Positions 45,401-60,400 of a stretch of DNA of 64,000 nucleotides are shown in pieces. The notes beneath the pieces are model-generated. The model searched no databases, was not told the origin of the DNA, and worked only from the letters and a program-made list of their open reading frames with translations. Origin of the DNA: Escallonia rubra (lineage: Eukaryota > Streptophyta > Magnoliopsida > Escalloniales > Escalloniaceae); the NCBI GenBank assembly GCA_033065855.1, contig JAVXUO010002842.1:124001-188000 (forward strand). The letters run 5' to 3'. Positions within the stretch are counted from its first letter, which is position 1, and every line of letters begins with the position of its first letter. A program made the position numbers and the translations under genes.

Positions 45401-48400
45401 TGAAAAAGCACAAACTGCAAAAGGCCTCGTTTTCGCGTTAAGCATCCACCATAAGAAACTTACAAGGAAAACTAAGATATAAGCAAGTGGGCGAAGTTCA
45501 ACCCACGCTAGTTACTAATTTTAGGAAAGCACAAATGTGATCACTTATTTCGGGACGAAGGGAGTATCATTTATTGTGTTCTTCCGTGCGGAGCATGCCA
45601 GAGTAGCACGCATCTTTGTCGAATACATATGGTTTGGAAGACCTAAGCTGCGAGTCAAAACATTCATTTTCCAGAAGATATAGATTACTTATACTCGGCA
45701 CTGTTGAGATTTGCCCTAATTACACATTCTTACATGTAGTCTGGGAAATTATGCTCCACACCATGTTAGACCTTAGTTGCACGAACCATCGGTGCCAGAT
45801 TTGCGAGCAAGGTTCCGGATTGGGAGAGTAAAGCGAATTGAAGAATCCTGCAACTAAGGGTGTGTTTGATAACGCAACATAGCACTTGAAACTTAAAATT
45901 TTCAATGATTTTTAATTAAGTGCGTTTGATAACGCTTAACTTCTTATCAATTAAAATATTAATTCCTACAAAAAAATAGATAAAATTTTAAGTCAGGGTA
46001 GACTTACTTAATATTTATCACTTAATTCTAAGTGAGATGATTAAAAGTTATTAAACAGAGCTTTACATAAAAACAATAATTACCATCATGACGCCGCAAC
46101 AATTAATTTGTTGGCAACACCACCTCCACCACACTACAACTACCACCACAACCATTATTCCTTTTTGCCACCACCACCACAATTACCACAACCATTATTC
46201 CTTTTTTCCACCACCACCATAATTACCACAACCTAGTCACTAGCATCACCACCACCACCACCACCATCACAAGACACTGCCACCTCCACCGCACCATTGC
46301 TACTGCCACCACATCCATATCCGCCAAAGTCATCTAAATATCCACCACAATATGTACAACCATGGTCATGACCGCCATGTCACCGCCTATCGTCACCACC
46401 ACAATTACTAACACCACATCTTAACACACCACTACCGCCACCATTAATACCTTTCCGCCACCGCCGCAACCACCACATCAGTACTCAATCGCCACTACCC
46501 ACCAACACGGTTTTGGCAAAAAAAAGAATTATAAAGTACATAAACAAATGCATAATTTTGGTAAAATGAATAAATTTGTACATTGAACAATTTTCAGACA
46601 TTTACTTTTGGTTTACCAAAACGGATTAACTTAATTTTCAGTTTTATTTCAGTCAATTAAAGTTTTTAGTTTTACGAATTCATCGCTTAAATTTTTAGCA
46701 CTTAAATTTCAGTTTTATCAAACAACCCCCAAGTGTGAGACATTATCAACTAAGGGAATTGATAGGCTTGCAAATTGACTCGGATCGAAGAATCTCGCAA
46801 CTCATTGTCAGAAATTATCAGCTAAGGGAATTGATAGGCTTGCAACTTGACGCTAATGCCCCAGTAATAAAATGAAATTTACTCCAATATAAGTTAAACC
46901 AAAACATCGTGGCTATCTTAGCAATTTGTCTTCTCCATCATTCGTCCAAACTTTCCATCAAACATCGTGCAATCCCAAATCTTGCTTTCATCAGCACACA
47001 ATGACAAGAATCAAATCTGGTGCCAAACTTAGCAAATCCGAAACCCAACCAATTCCATCAAATACCCAACACTCACAGTCACAAAAACCACAAATAAAGA
47101 AACCCAACCCATATTGTTGGCGCCACTCAAGAATCACGTGAGTTCAAAATCCAGAAAGTGAAATCACAAGTACCCAACAAAGCCAGACAGATGACTGTCG
47201 CCGTCGCAATAACACCTACCAAAGGACGAGTTGTCTGAATTGGGTTCAAAAATCAAGAAGGGGGGATGGAAGAGGAAGGAGAAAAAGGATGAGGGGATCT
47301 TAGGAACAGAATAGGGGTAGTGTTAGAGAGATCGAGTGTCCGGCGTGTGAGAAGGCGATTGGCCCCACTGCGTTTGTGCTCGAGTTATTGCTGGTCAAGG
47401 TATCAGTTTTGTTACTAGTCAATGTCGTTTTGGCTAACCGGAAGGGTTTGTGGTGGCATTCACATTGGTGCTTACGGTGGTGGGTGGTGGGTGGTGGCTG
47501 GCAATCGCAACAATCACCAAATCAGAATCAAAGAGGTCATCGGCATAGCTCCGGCTAAGGTTTACCTCAAAACCCAAGTCAATTTGGACACTTAACATCC
47601 AGATTTAAGAAATCAGATCTTCCAATCTGCTGTATAGATTGAGTCACCATTGGCGTCCACGAATTTGCGCAGTGAGTATAAGATTTCGAGTGGAACTGGG
47701 AGAAAAGTTGTTACAGATGGTGGTGTATTGAGTGGTCACGGTGGTTGCACATGAGAGATGTTGGTTCCAAGAGAACATGTTGAAAAAGAAGAACAGAAGA
47801 CCCGAATATCTGGGCTCTACAAATTGCTTTAATTATTGCTGTTCTTTGTTTTTAGTAAACTAAGCTTTTAAGGTAATTTTGGTGGGTCACGCTCAATATT
47901 AGGGCATCGTCACTTTTCGCAATATTCTATAACAATTTCTTAACAGGAAAGGTGACACAAGAGCAAACCACGATGGACGGAGTGTTATTTCTAATACCAC
48001 ATGTAAGCAACTGCAATAAGAAAACACCTCAGCAGTGCAGAATGCAATTAACCCATAAAATATCTACCTTTAACAAATACAAGCAGAGAGGTCTAATATA
48101 ACCTTTAAAAAGCACCTCTTGCACATGAAAACCCAAGACTCATCTTTGAAGTTGTTAATGACAACGTTGCACCAGAAAAATAATGCTCCTCCCAAGCAGC
48201 TAATGATAATTTGTCGAGGCGAGAGAGAGTCGGCATAAGGTTGGAAGAACCTTAGTTGCACAAAGCGGGGGCGGGGGAGCGTAAGCACCAAGAAGAATCT
48301 GAGGTTGGGAGCGGCTTGAATAAATAAATGCGTAAAGAGTATTATCATTTGTTTAGTATAGTTTACATAGCCAGCAACAACAGACAAGGAGGCTTTAAGG

Positions 48401-51400
48401 ACTTGAAGGAGGAGAGAAAAGGAATTGAGTTGAAAAGGGATTGATTTTCAGGTATTCTCTCGATTGTTCCATGCATCTCTATCCAGCTAACGGGATCGAG
48501 TTCCCATATTAGCTTGGGACGAGATCCCATGGAGCTCCTAACTTGGGATCGCAAAAGCGAGTTTCCGAGAGAGAAACGTCACCTTATTAGGAGTTTCCTG
48601 CAACTAAGGGAAGAACCAACAAATCGAAGATTACCTTCTGACAGTAGACAACGCAGAAAACCCACCCTAGTGCCCCAATTGTCCCCAAGAAGAACCATGG
48701 AAAAATCTTCTACTGAAGAGGAAATGCCACTTCATTAGTATTGCCCTCCATCTTACTTCCTGGTAAGAACTTACCATCTGGAAACCATACTTTTTGCAAC
48801 AATTTCATTCAGCTACTTAAATTTGAGCACTTCACGTTCCAATTTTTAATGCATATGCTCATGATTGAAAAAAGAAGAAGTAGTAGTTTCCTTCGACCTG
48901 CAACCTGCCCCCTTTTTGAAATCCCTTTCTAATGTCAAACAACACCTTACTCTAGTCTTCCCTCCATCCCCACTTTGACCCACTCTTAGCCCCCGTCGTC
49001 AAATTGAGATACGTGTTATGTATCGAAATTGCAGTTTTGAATTCCTAACTATTGTGTATCATAAGACATATCAAATACTATGTCGTTTGACCAGAAACAT
49101 CAATCCTTTCTAACTGTTGATAGGTTTAGAAACGAAAACCAACAAAAATATGTGGACTGCACATATATTGTATTGTATCGTGTTTCGGCACCATCCTGCT
49201 TCATAGGGCTTCATCACTGATTAATATCCTGTCGTAAATGAGTACAGCGTGTTGCATGATATTTACAACTATGCTCTTGGCCTCAGATCTTAAATAGTGC
49301 TTAGAGACCTTTCTATTCTTAGCCTAACACATGAAACTAAGATTCTCGGTAACACGCAACGTTAAACGCTAAAGGTCAGAATTTAAAAAGAGGTATGTCG
49401 GCACGACAAAGATTGAAGGACAACTTGTTAGAAACATACTAAATGGAAGTTGATGCAGAAACAGAAGAGTATGAAATTACCTTTACTACAAAATCAACAG
49501 AACCTTGTCTAGGACCAGAAAGTTTGGGACGGATGCCAGCATAACCGGGCTCCAGAGATCCATCCTTCAGACCAGGGTAGTACTTTCTTATCTCTGGGTA
49601 AAATAGCTTTGCACGGGTTGCACATAGAGAGTAATCAAACCTATAAGAAGGCAAGGAATAGACAGTGTTGAGCATCTGCCCTAATAGAAGCCAGAAAAAA
49701 AAGAATGGTGTTTACACAAGGCATAGAAATCATGTAGAGCAAGGTGCGACTTATTTGCACTGTTGCCCGACCTTTAGATTTTAAACCTTAAATATCAAGG
49801 ATTTGTCAACATAAAATATACTTTATACAGACTATAAATAACCCTTAAAGTATTTCTTTTCTTCCAATGGTAGCCAAAAAAGGCCTACACTCCTTCCACT
49901 TAACAGATAAGTCTTATTATACCTTCCTGCGAGTTTATATCGGCAGATAGCAAACAAGGTTAAGAGTATCAGGCGCATCCTCTTACAGTTATGCTCGACT
50001 GCAATTAGGGATTATATATCTGTAAACCTTACGATAAAAGAAAAGGGCGCAGCTTCATAATCTGTCTTACAACAGGAAACCTAAGAAAGAAGCGCTATTA
50101 AGTACTAAAAACTAAGCTGTCCCCACTGAAAACAAAATATAATAAAGCACTTATTTGCAACACCCCCCCCCCCCCCCCCCCCCGCCCACACACACACACA
50201 CACAAACCCAAAAATGGGGGGGAAACAAAAAAAAAACTCACGATGTGTTGACAGAGAGCATCTAGAGTTTGATAAGCAAAACTGAAAAGCAACTGCGTGA
50301 GACTTGGTGAAGATATCAGCCAGCTGGAGAGAGGAAGGAAGAAACGGTAAGGTAATAGTGCCCATCTGATAATATTAATGAACAAAATGATAATCTATCT
50401 CTATATGTTTCTCCTCTCATGAAACACGGAATTATATGATATCTAGACCGCTCTAACTGACACAATACAAAGAAGTAGGAGACGCAAGGATACCACCCAT
50501 ATCGAAAGAAGCCAGCGCAACCAAACAATATTAGCAGTATTGTCAGCGATGGCGTAGTACTCGGCCTTGGCCCTTCTCTTGCTCTTCCACAAAATAAGAG
50601 AATCTCCCTATACACAATAATCAGTAGTACACTGGTTGGAAACATCCCCAGCCAGTCCGCATCAGCATAAGCACAAAGCTTGAGGGAAGAAAAGGAGGAG
50701 AAGAACAAGTTCTGATGTGATGGAGCCCCGAAGTGCAACAAAGAAGAGCAGCCCAATAAGTAGTTCACTGAGTGGAAACAAACTAACAACATGCACAGCA
50801 TAAGAAATATCCTAGCGAGTAACAGTCATATAATCAAACCAACTCAGGATATGAGGTAGGGTCATCAAGAGGAGCACTGTCAGACGCTGAAAATTTGGCA
50901 TTTAACTCCATGGGAGTATCAGTAACAGTATCATCGGTCAATCTACAGCCATGAATAACCTCGGTAGCATATTTTGATTGGATAAATGGTAGCCTCTAGG
51001 AGAAGAGACAAATTCAATACCCAAGAACTAGCAAATAGGGCCAAATCCTTCATTTCAAATTCATGAAAAAGGTGTCGCTTGATGTCCTGAATTCTAACAG
51101 CATTAGGGCCAGTAATTCCCATGTCATCCACATAGAAGAGATCTAGAGAACAACAATAAGGCCAGATGCAGATTGGTGCACAACTAGAGTAAAATCATGC
51201 ACACTAGAAGTAAACCCAGTCTTGGTTATCATATACTGAAAACATTTGTACCAAGCACGAGGAGCTTGCTTGAGACCATAAAGAGCCCGTCGCAACTGAC
51301 AAACATAACCAAACGGGTGAAGTAACCCAGGAGGAGGACGAATGTAAAGTTCTTCACTAAGATGGCCATTCAAAAAGGCATTTTTGACATCCATTTGAAG

Positions 51401-54400
51401 CAGAGGCCATTGACGAACTGCTGCAATAGAAATTAAGGTAAGAACAGTAGTCATCCTAGCAACAGGAGCAAATGACTCCTAATAATCATTTTACCATACT
51501 CCTGAGAAAAGCCCTTAGCCACTAATCGTGCTTTATTACGCTCACAAGACCCATCAGAAGTGCTTTTAACTTTGAAAACCCACTTGCAACAAATATCCTT
51601 TAACCTTCCAGCAAAGGAACCAAGTCCCAAGTATCAGTGTTATGCAAACAGCTAAGTCATCCTGCATTGCAGTTATCCAATTTGAATCTACACAAACTTC
51701 CTTATATGATTGTGGCTCATAAAAGGAATTAATAGATGCAAGAAAACTACAATGAACATGAGAGAAACAAGTATATTACAAAAAATCCAAGTCGTGTACG
51801 AGAAGGTTGCCTTCTTTCAGAAGGTTCAGGACCAGTAGTCTCGGGAACATGATCAGGCATGGCCACCGTAGAGCTGGAAGGCGAATGGTTCCTTCAACTA
51901 TGGACAAGCGGGTTAGTGAATGTCAGGACGAGAATCTGCACAAGGAGATGGAGACCCTGGAGAGGGAGAGGGAGAGGGAGATGGACTAGAGAGATCGTGA
52001 TCTGGTATACTCCATACAAGACTAATCATCAGGAAAACCATCTGTAAGGACAAGTTCATCTTTAGAGATTGGAGCAACTTTAGAAGGTATAGTGAAATAT
52101 GGGATACGTTCACAAAAAATCACATGGCGAGAGACACAGTTTTTGAGGCACAAGATCATAACATCTACACCCCTTTTGATGAACGACATTGCCCAGGACG
52201 ACACACAAGATAGAACATGCAGCATGCTTAGTACGTCCACGCTTCCGAAGAAGAACAAAGCATGCAGAGCCATATACTCGTATTGTAAACGATTAAGCAA
52301 CATTTCATAGGGAGATATTCTCGAAAGAACAGGAGTTGGAATATGGTTTAGGAGATATACTGCACTAAGAACAGCTTCAGCCCACAAAAGCAGACGGTAC
52401 GGAAGCAGAAAGTAGAGGAGCACGAGCTGTTTCAAGAATGTGCCTATGCTTTTTCTTTCAGAAACACCATTTTATTCAGGTGTACCTAAACCAGAAGAGT
52501 CGTGAATAGTACCGGATGCAGCAAGAAAATCATTGAAGTCACCTAGAAAATATTCACGAACCAAATTACAACACAATTTCACACAGGGTGGAAAATTGTG
52601 TTTGAACCATGGAAGCAAAAGTGCGATAAATTGAAAATAAATCAAATCAGTAGTGCATAAGATATACCCAACGAGAATGACCATAATCATCAATATAAGA
52701 TACACAGTACACATAACCTCCTTTTGTGGGAACAGTTGATGGTCTCCACAAGGTAGTACGAAGTTATGAACAAGAGGAAAGGAGAAATAGAAATGGAAGT
52801 AATTTTATTAAAAGGTAAGGGCAGACATCTTTGCAAATTTACATCCACTACAAGATGAGATATCACACAAAAAGACTTTCCTAAAGTACCAGAAGAAGCT
52901 AAAACTTTCAGATGCTCACTTGACAAATGTCCTGATCTATAACGTCATATATAAAACTGAAATGAGTTGGTATGTAGATGAGAAGAAGGTAAGGCTGAGG
53001 AACGATGCTCCATCGAAGTACGTAGTCACTCCAAAATATAGAGGTTACCAGCGTAAGTCGAATCAACCCACCACTTTGCGTAAGGCTCCGTTACCAAACC
53101 CGTTGTGTCCCGACTTGGTAAATGTACAATCGTATCAGGTCCAGAGTGCATCCATCATCTTGCACCATTAAAAGTAGAGCTTTGCAGGCTTAAGACCCTT
53201 CTTTGGATCTTCCAGAGGCAGAGGGCATGTCTGGACAAAACCACCTTAGCGGGCAAAGTGGGTAAAAGCGTACAATTCAACTATATGCAAAGCACCTGCT
53301 TTATAGGTCAAGACCCTAAAACGCAATGAAATCAAGTGGCCATCGAGAAAGCCAAAATTTTCCCGCCTTTCATGGAAATTGAGATAGTCTGATCAAACGG
53401 TTCACTGTCACCATCAAGCCCACAGAGTCGGACTTGACTGGAGTAGCAAAAAAACCCATCTACATCATTGGGGTCAAAGTTGGTAGGCTTCTGGTTCCCT
53501 ATGTACGCCAAATAAGGCATGAAATCCCCCGTACAGTTCTGGACAAATCAAAGCTGGAAGTTGATGCGGATACATCTAGGGGAAGTAAATGGAAATCCAC
53601 CCAAAAGATATTGAAATGGCCCAGGTGCTCTCTTTCCTGGGCAGGGGGGCAGAGATGATATCGAGGCAATCTTTCAAAGTGCATGATACAAAGAAGCAAG
53701 TACTGGAATTGCAAAGCTGTAGCTGGTCCCTTGTGCTATTTCGCCAGCCATCACGAAAGTAGTTAGATGCATCTCATTGCCAGGAAAGATAAAACTACTA
53801 ATCCAAGTGGCAAGAAAACCGGCCAAGTATCATCTGTCAAGATAGTGGGGTTTTCCTCCGGAATCGCATATTTTGTTAGGTCTTTCGAGAAATTCCAAAC
53901 CATTTGCATTTCAGAGGTGAAAATGTAGGGAGCTTTGTCATATTCTAAGTAAAGCACGAAAGTCGGTTCTTGAAATTTTTCTCTCTGGAACACTCATTCT
54001 CAAAGATACCAAATAATTCACGAGACACTGCAGGGGTTGAAGCAGATACAGGGTTTCGTTCAATGGTACGTACTCGCCATAAAACTCCCCTAATATTGGT
54101 AGACAGCTGATCCTGTGAAGATCCGACATGGAGTTACCAAGACCACCATAGATCGCGTGAAAGGTGTTGGTATCCATTGACCAACGCTCCAAAAATCCTT
54201 TAAAAAGGTTGACATTACGGTTATAACCAAAAATGGGATATATAGACTGCCGAATGAATCTTCAGAATCGTCGGGAGGGCGTGGAGGATGTCATTCACCC
54301 AGAATGCCCAACCCCACTCCTGAAAGTACAGAGAGAGACCACTAATACTGAAAGAAGGATGCCATGATGACAGCCATCCACCTTCATTCGTCTCAAAAGG

Positions 54401-57400
54401 ATCTTGTAGTCCGAACAGCTTGCTGACTCGTTCGATAGACGCAATAAAGGACGCCCTTAAACGCAAAGCCTTTCAAAGTACCTCTTTCCGATAAATCGCA
54501 ATAGTTTCGAACTGCATGAATACTCAAGCTCGGAGTGTTGGGAGGCGCAGGAATGTAGGGAGCAACATCTTTGGCTGACAAAATTTCAAGAATAGATGGT
54601 TGCCTTACAGCCTTCACTCCCAGAACATTAGCTTAGACGCAACAGGAACGACTTCTCAAGCTCCACGGAATCTATATGACTATAAAAAAATAAAAAAAAA
54701 GAAGAGAAAACGGTTTAATCAATTTTGACTACATATATTCTCTTCCTCTGCTGAAAGATGAAAGTCAAATTAAGGCACCGAGCGTGGACGAAAGCCTTTA
54801 CTAGAAACGACGAAGGCCGAAAGCCTACTCACAAATCCCTCACTTCCATAGGCCATGATGGATCGACCAAGAAATGCAACCCACTATGAGCCTCCCACCA
54901 AGGTAGAAAATTCTTATTATTCTTTTTGTTTTGCATAGAAAAACTCGGCCATGGATGCAAAAGACCCATCTTGACAAGAACCCTCAAAATGAGGATGCCA
55001 ATCCAACGTTCATATCCAAAATTATTTCAACGAATATCCATCGAAGGACAAAAGTGAATGGACCTTCTGGAGCTATGAACAATGCGACAAAAGTCCTTGC
55101 AGGAAAGACCTATGTCCAATTGAGCTTGGTGACGGAAGTCTTTTGCGAGAAAGAATTGGGCCAGATTAAGCTTGGCGCTTAGACGAAGGGTATCTCAAGA
55201 AGGGAAATCTAGGCCGACATATAAAGCCCATAAGGCAATGCCAAGGAAAACCTCCACATCAAGGAAAACCTAGGCCAACATGCAAAGCGTTGATTAAACT
55301 GAGGCCTTCAAGCCATGTGTGACAATTTTAAATTGCAACAAGAGAAGAATTATACCTCCTAGGTGTAACGTGGCAGGAAAGTTTGAAGACGTTCGACAAC
55401 AAAGCAACCTTGTCAAAATGGGCATACCCAACTTGACAAAAGACGAGCTAAGGTCGTTAGGAATATAACCAAAAGAGGCATGTTGTTCTCAAACTCAAGA
55501 GGAGCCTGATTTGGAAAAAGGACAAACCACTTTGAGCAAGTGAATTTTTGCACATGTGAGTTGTATCAAGGCGTTCCAGCTTCTTAACGCTTGTTGACAG
55601 AGCCTCCCAAGACAATTGGTATAACGAAAGCAACACAAGAAGCATTCATTTCTGCAAGTTGTTGATACAAAAGGCATCCTGTTGCTAAGATAACAGACAA
55701 GATTGCTTTGAAAAACGTGCTACCTTTTTGAATATGTAAGGAAAGCGTGTTTCTGGAAAAGCCGTTTTATGTGAAAAAGGGCGCAGCAGATTGCCTGCTT
55801 TCTGTTGTATAAATATTAAAGAAAAGGTCCCGATCTCAAAATGCCAGTACTTGGGTGCGCATGCAAACAGACAGTGTATTGCAAAATAGCTAGAGTGCAA
55901 AGCTTGAAGGCTCATTGCAAAAACAGGAAGGTGTCTTGAGCACAAGGCGGCATGCCCTTAAGAAAAAGGGGGGCAATTGCTTATTAAAGTAACATGTACT
56001 CGGAAATAGCAGAAAAGAAAAAAAAGGGAAAGGCTTGCCACAGTTAAAAGGTCAGAATACTTGTGCTTGCATGTGAACCTGGTGTACGAAAAATTAGCAC
56101 CTTAAAGCGAAAGAATGACTAATGGTTGAAAGGTTTAAGTATAATTTGTGGCTTTGATACTTTAGCCTCAGTTTCTATTGCACCAGCAACTTGATAGAGC
56201 AAAGATGATGCTCTGCATTTGTTTTCGCTCATTAGTACAGGAAATAAAGAACCCAACAGCTACTTTGGGTTAAAAATGAGTAATATGCTGGAGTGTGTTA
56301 GAAACAAGGCAGACCCTCTTTGCGTGGGTGTGGTTGTGGGCGTATGGGTATAAAACCACGACGTCTTGTTGCTGCAAAAGGGGTCAAAAGCATTGCATGT
56401 TTGTTGAAATCGCAAAGACCTGTGCTTGAAGGTGTTGTTGCTTGGTAGAGTTAAAAAAAGCATGGGGGAGCAAACAGAAAAGGAAAATCCTCTGTGCCAT
56501 AGGTCTCGCTGTTCGTGGAACGAATCCAAGGAAGCAAAAAAAGCTGCATGTATTTGTGCTCGTTAGTACAGCAAATTACAGTAGCCAAACAGCTGCTTTG
56601 GTTTTGCTAAAAGTGCATGAATATGCTGGAGTTTTTTCATCTTCATTGCCCTGCAAAACTTGAGATTCAAATTAACTGCAGGACCACAAATCCTACTTGG
56701 ATTATAGTACTAGTGGTGGTCTAGGTTATTCTCATACAATTATATGCAAAGAGAATTGCTGGGAGCAATTACATGTCGGCCGATGTTTATTTTTAGTTGT
56801 GGAGACCCAAAAGAGGGTCTGCAAAAAAAGGAAATTTCAGCAAAGACCAGAAACAGGGACAGCAAAAAAAAAAGGAGTTGCGTTAAGGCAAAAGATAACG
56901 GCAATCTGCAAAAATGCAAAACTATTTCACTAAAACCCCATAAAAGACAAAGGGTCTCCAATACAGGAACGTCTAAATTATAGATGGGTCCCTAAAAGTT
57001 TTAGAAATATACAAAAGCCAAAGAAGGATTCTTGGGGTCACGAAATTACAAGTGGGCTAGGGAAAAGAAAAGAAAAAAATCAAGAGGTGAACAAAAAAGG
57101 TCATCTGTCATAGATAAGTGAAGACAGCTGCAGCAGCTCCTAAAAAGAGGTGCCATGCGGAGGTAGCAACTCATAAGAAAAGGAGCTGCTATACGAAAGA
57201 AGCAGTTAATCCTATGAGGCTGGGTTCGTGGATGAAGTGCGAAGATATCATGATTTGTGTAAGCAAAATGGGCTTCAACAAATCACGAGGTGGCAAATGC
57301 TGGCACTTAAATTTCAACCCAAAATATTTTGGGTTCGTACAGGACGGTTCGAAAGGCAAGTAGTTTTCAAACTTCGTCGAATTCGAATCCACATCATTTG

Positions 57401-60400
57401 GACTTGAAAATTAAATAAAGGCCCACAAGGTACACTACAGATTGGCGGCCTGAAATTTGAAGTTTCTTGTGGGCCCAACGAGTTTTCGACTTCACAGAAG
57501 TTCGAACTCACGCATGTGGACTCACAAGGTTGACTTCGTAAACTGGTTGGCTATGAGGTTCAAACCTTTTAAGTTCCCAACCATTCAAATTTTGCTTCAG
57601 AGTTCGAAGCCCAAACCCAAAAGAAGGATATTTGTCACGTGGTTGAATAATCTTCTTGGGGGATAAGCCAAATGGAGGAGGACTTATCAGGAGAAAAACC
57701 TGATAAGCCTCAAATAAATTTTGGAGGAAGCCTCTATAAAAGGTAAAGACAGATCCTACGTAAAAAGATTAGAAGATTGAGGTTTGGAAAGTCAAAGTGA
57801 GAGGGAAATATAGAGAGAAAACAGAAGCCCTAAAGAAAACTTCAAGCACCATGGCTTACAGGTATAGGGTTACAAAAGTTGGTGGAAAACTTTGCAACTT
57901 AGGGGTTAATCCCCCGACTTCGATAAGATTTTTTTCACTGTTCATGTTGGTTTCTTTTTCAATTTATCCAGAGTCGGAGGTTTTCGTTATCATTTCGTTT
58001 GGCCAAGTAATTAATGATATGACAGGTGTCTGATCGGAGATAGGATCTACACAACTAAAAATAAACATCGGGACCAAAATTTGTGCCGATGGATGTTATT
58101 CTTACTTTATTTTCTATCGACCCTTTGATCTTTATGGTGTGTTTGGAACTACAGAATTGATGGAATTTCATTTCCAATACTCGAATCTTGTTGCTTTGGA
58201 ACATCAAAAAAAGGAATTGGAATTGAATTTCATGGGAACTGACTGAATTTGTTTATATACTGTGAAATCCGATGAGAAATGGTCGGATTTTATGGGATGT
58301 GGATTGACATCGACTAAGAACAATTATTTACCCCTTACCCTTTCCTGAATCTCTTACCCACCAGTATGGTCCTTATTACCGCTACCGCCACACCTCCTTT
58401 ACGACCACCGTCGTCGCCGCCACCACTACTGCCACCATTACGTTACCGTCACTACCACCACCAATGGGCTGCTATACCCATCACCACCAACAGTTACACC
58501 AGCCACAACCACCATACTATTGTCATCATGACACACACCGACACCACCTTCTTCTTCTTAGACCCTTGTTTGTACGGAATTATGAGTTTACCACTACCAT
58601 GCCCGCTGTCAAGCGTGTTACAACACCATTACGACCACCATTATAGTCAATGACGGTGGTGGTAGCATTGATGATGGTGGTGGTGCAGTCGTCGGTGGCG
58701 GCGGAAGTGATGATGACACGACCAACATGTCTGTCATCACCACCACCACAGTCTCCGTTGCCGCCATCATGAGTACTATCGACAACAAACCACTAGTGAC
58801 ACCCGGATACCACCACCATCACTACCATCGTTACAATATTAGACCGCCTCACCACCACCATCATTGATGCCACACCACTACCACTGCCGTTGTCACAATA
58901 CCATCACCACCATTGTCTCCGCTACTGCCGCCGTAACTTATGTCGGTACCACCATAACTTGTGTTACCAACATTACCACAAGTTATGCGCTAGTAACACT
59001 AGCACTACTACTACTGGTACCATCATTAGACCACCCCACCACCTCCATCACCATTGTTGTCGTTGTCGTTGTCGACTGTCGACTGTCGCTGATGCTATAG
59101 TACAACACCAACGCTGACGCCACACCACCACCGCCGCTGACGTCACACCACCAGCACCATTGTTGACGCCACACCACCACTACCATCGTTACCATCAAAT
59201 GATCACCGCACCACTTCCACCATCAATGTCGCTATACCGCCACTCATATCGCTGCTATTCACACACCACGACCAGCATATGGTGCCACCATCACACGTAA
59301 AACCACTTACTGTAGCTTGTTTTTCAACGTAAGCCACGGACATAATTGTGCAAGAATTTATTACCTTCCCAGTTCCTCTGTGTTCCAAACACAAAATAGG
59401 AATTATGTATTTGAATTCCCTTCTATTCCAAACAACAAAAAGTGAAGCGAATTCCAAATTCAAATGCTAATTTGAAATCCAGATTCCGAAAGAATTGGTT
59501 CCAAACAGAGTGTTAAGGTCTCAAAAAGTTCTTGCTAACACGCATCGGCCTTTCCCAATCAAGAAATTCTTCGTAACACTTGACCAATAAGAACAATTCT
59601 GTCCATAAAAATGAAGGCTTATGGACTGAGATTTTGGTCCAGAGTTGACATAGCTTTTTGAAACTAATCACGACAAATGTACTTCAAATAAGAATATTAT
59701 CTGGTTTCAAAACGGGATCATATAAAAGCAAGGAATTACGTCAAACACATGGTCGGCAAGGAGAAAACTTTTGTTTCTATTGATCTTCGATATGCTGAAT
59801 GGTGGATTCTGAAATTTTGATGCAGAATTGCTACTCAGTACTTGCAAATTCAGATGTGTTACTAAAGAAAACTTCAATAGCGGAGAAGAAACTGCTGCAA
59901 CTGTATAAAGGAGAAAAGAATAGCTGCTTTGTGATCGACAAAGGCAATAGAGGAACTGCAGAGGAGAAACATATCCTTGATCTGATACCATGTAAACCGT
60001 ACGATAAAAGAAAAACAAGCGCAGCTTTATAATCTGTCTTACAACAGAAAACCCATACACAAAGTTATTAAGTACTAAAAAACCTAGGCCAACCAAGACG
60101 AGTAAACAGCCGACCGACAATAATAATTTAAAACACTTATTTGCAGCACTCACAGTAACGATTTCAACTAATTCAGGTTTCCTGAAACTGATCAAACGTC
60201 TCATATCAAGAAGCAAGTTGGCGAAGAAAACAGAAGAACTTTGATTTAATCAAGTCAAAGGTTTCAAACTATAATTGGTTTTAACAACGGCAGTAAAAGA
60301 TATTGCTTGTTCGGTTAACCATGTAAAATCTAAAACAACTATAATGTAATAACAAGGGCATTAAGAAGAAATTACTTGTTTAGGAAGCTTGAAATATCAT

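Larger units (their letters stand above)
50021..60148 (-). mobile_element. Short-LTR copia element, composite and decayed
   Basis: Two related short terminal sequences, 50021-50162 (142 bp) and 59991-60148 (158 bp), both read TGT...TGCAAATAAG on the - strand and end TTTACA. The right-hand one adjoins a tRNA-Met primer site, and the left-hand one adjoins a G-rich polypurine tract. Between them only the 3' part of a copia pol survives (50220-52930); gag and protease are gone. The middle is filled by unrelated sequence (53000-59512). The LTRs are only about 75% alike by eye and the flanking bases do not match (atatc versus ctcac), so this could be a chimera of two insertions. It lies in L2HGDH intron 3. 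Confidence 0.6.

Noticed and set aside
58366..59100. His/Thr-rich open frames in the CCACC tract
   Set aside because: Low-complexity core of a TIR element with several frames open at once.
59707..60216. 169-residue frame on the - strand
   Set aside because: It runs across the short copia LTR and primer site and has no recognisable domain.
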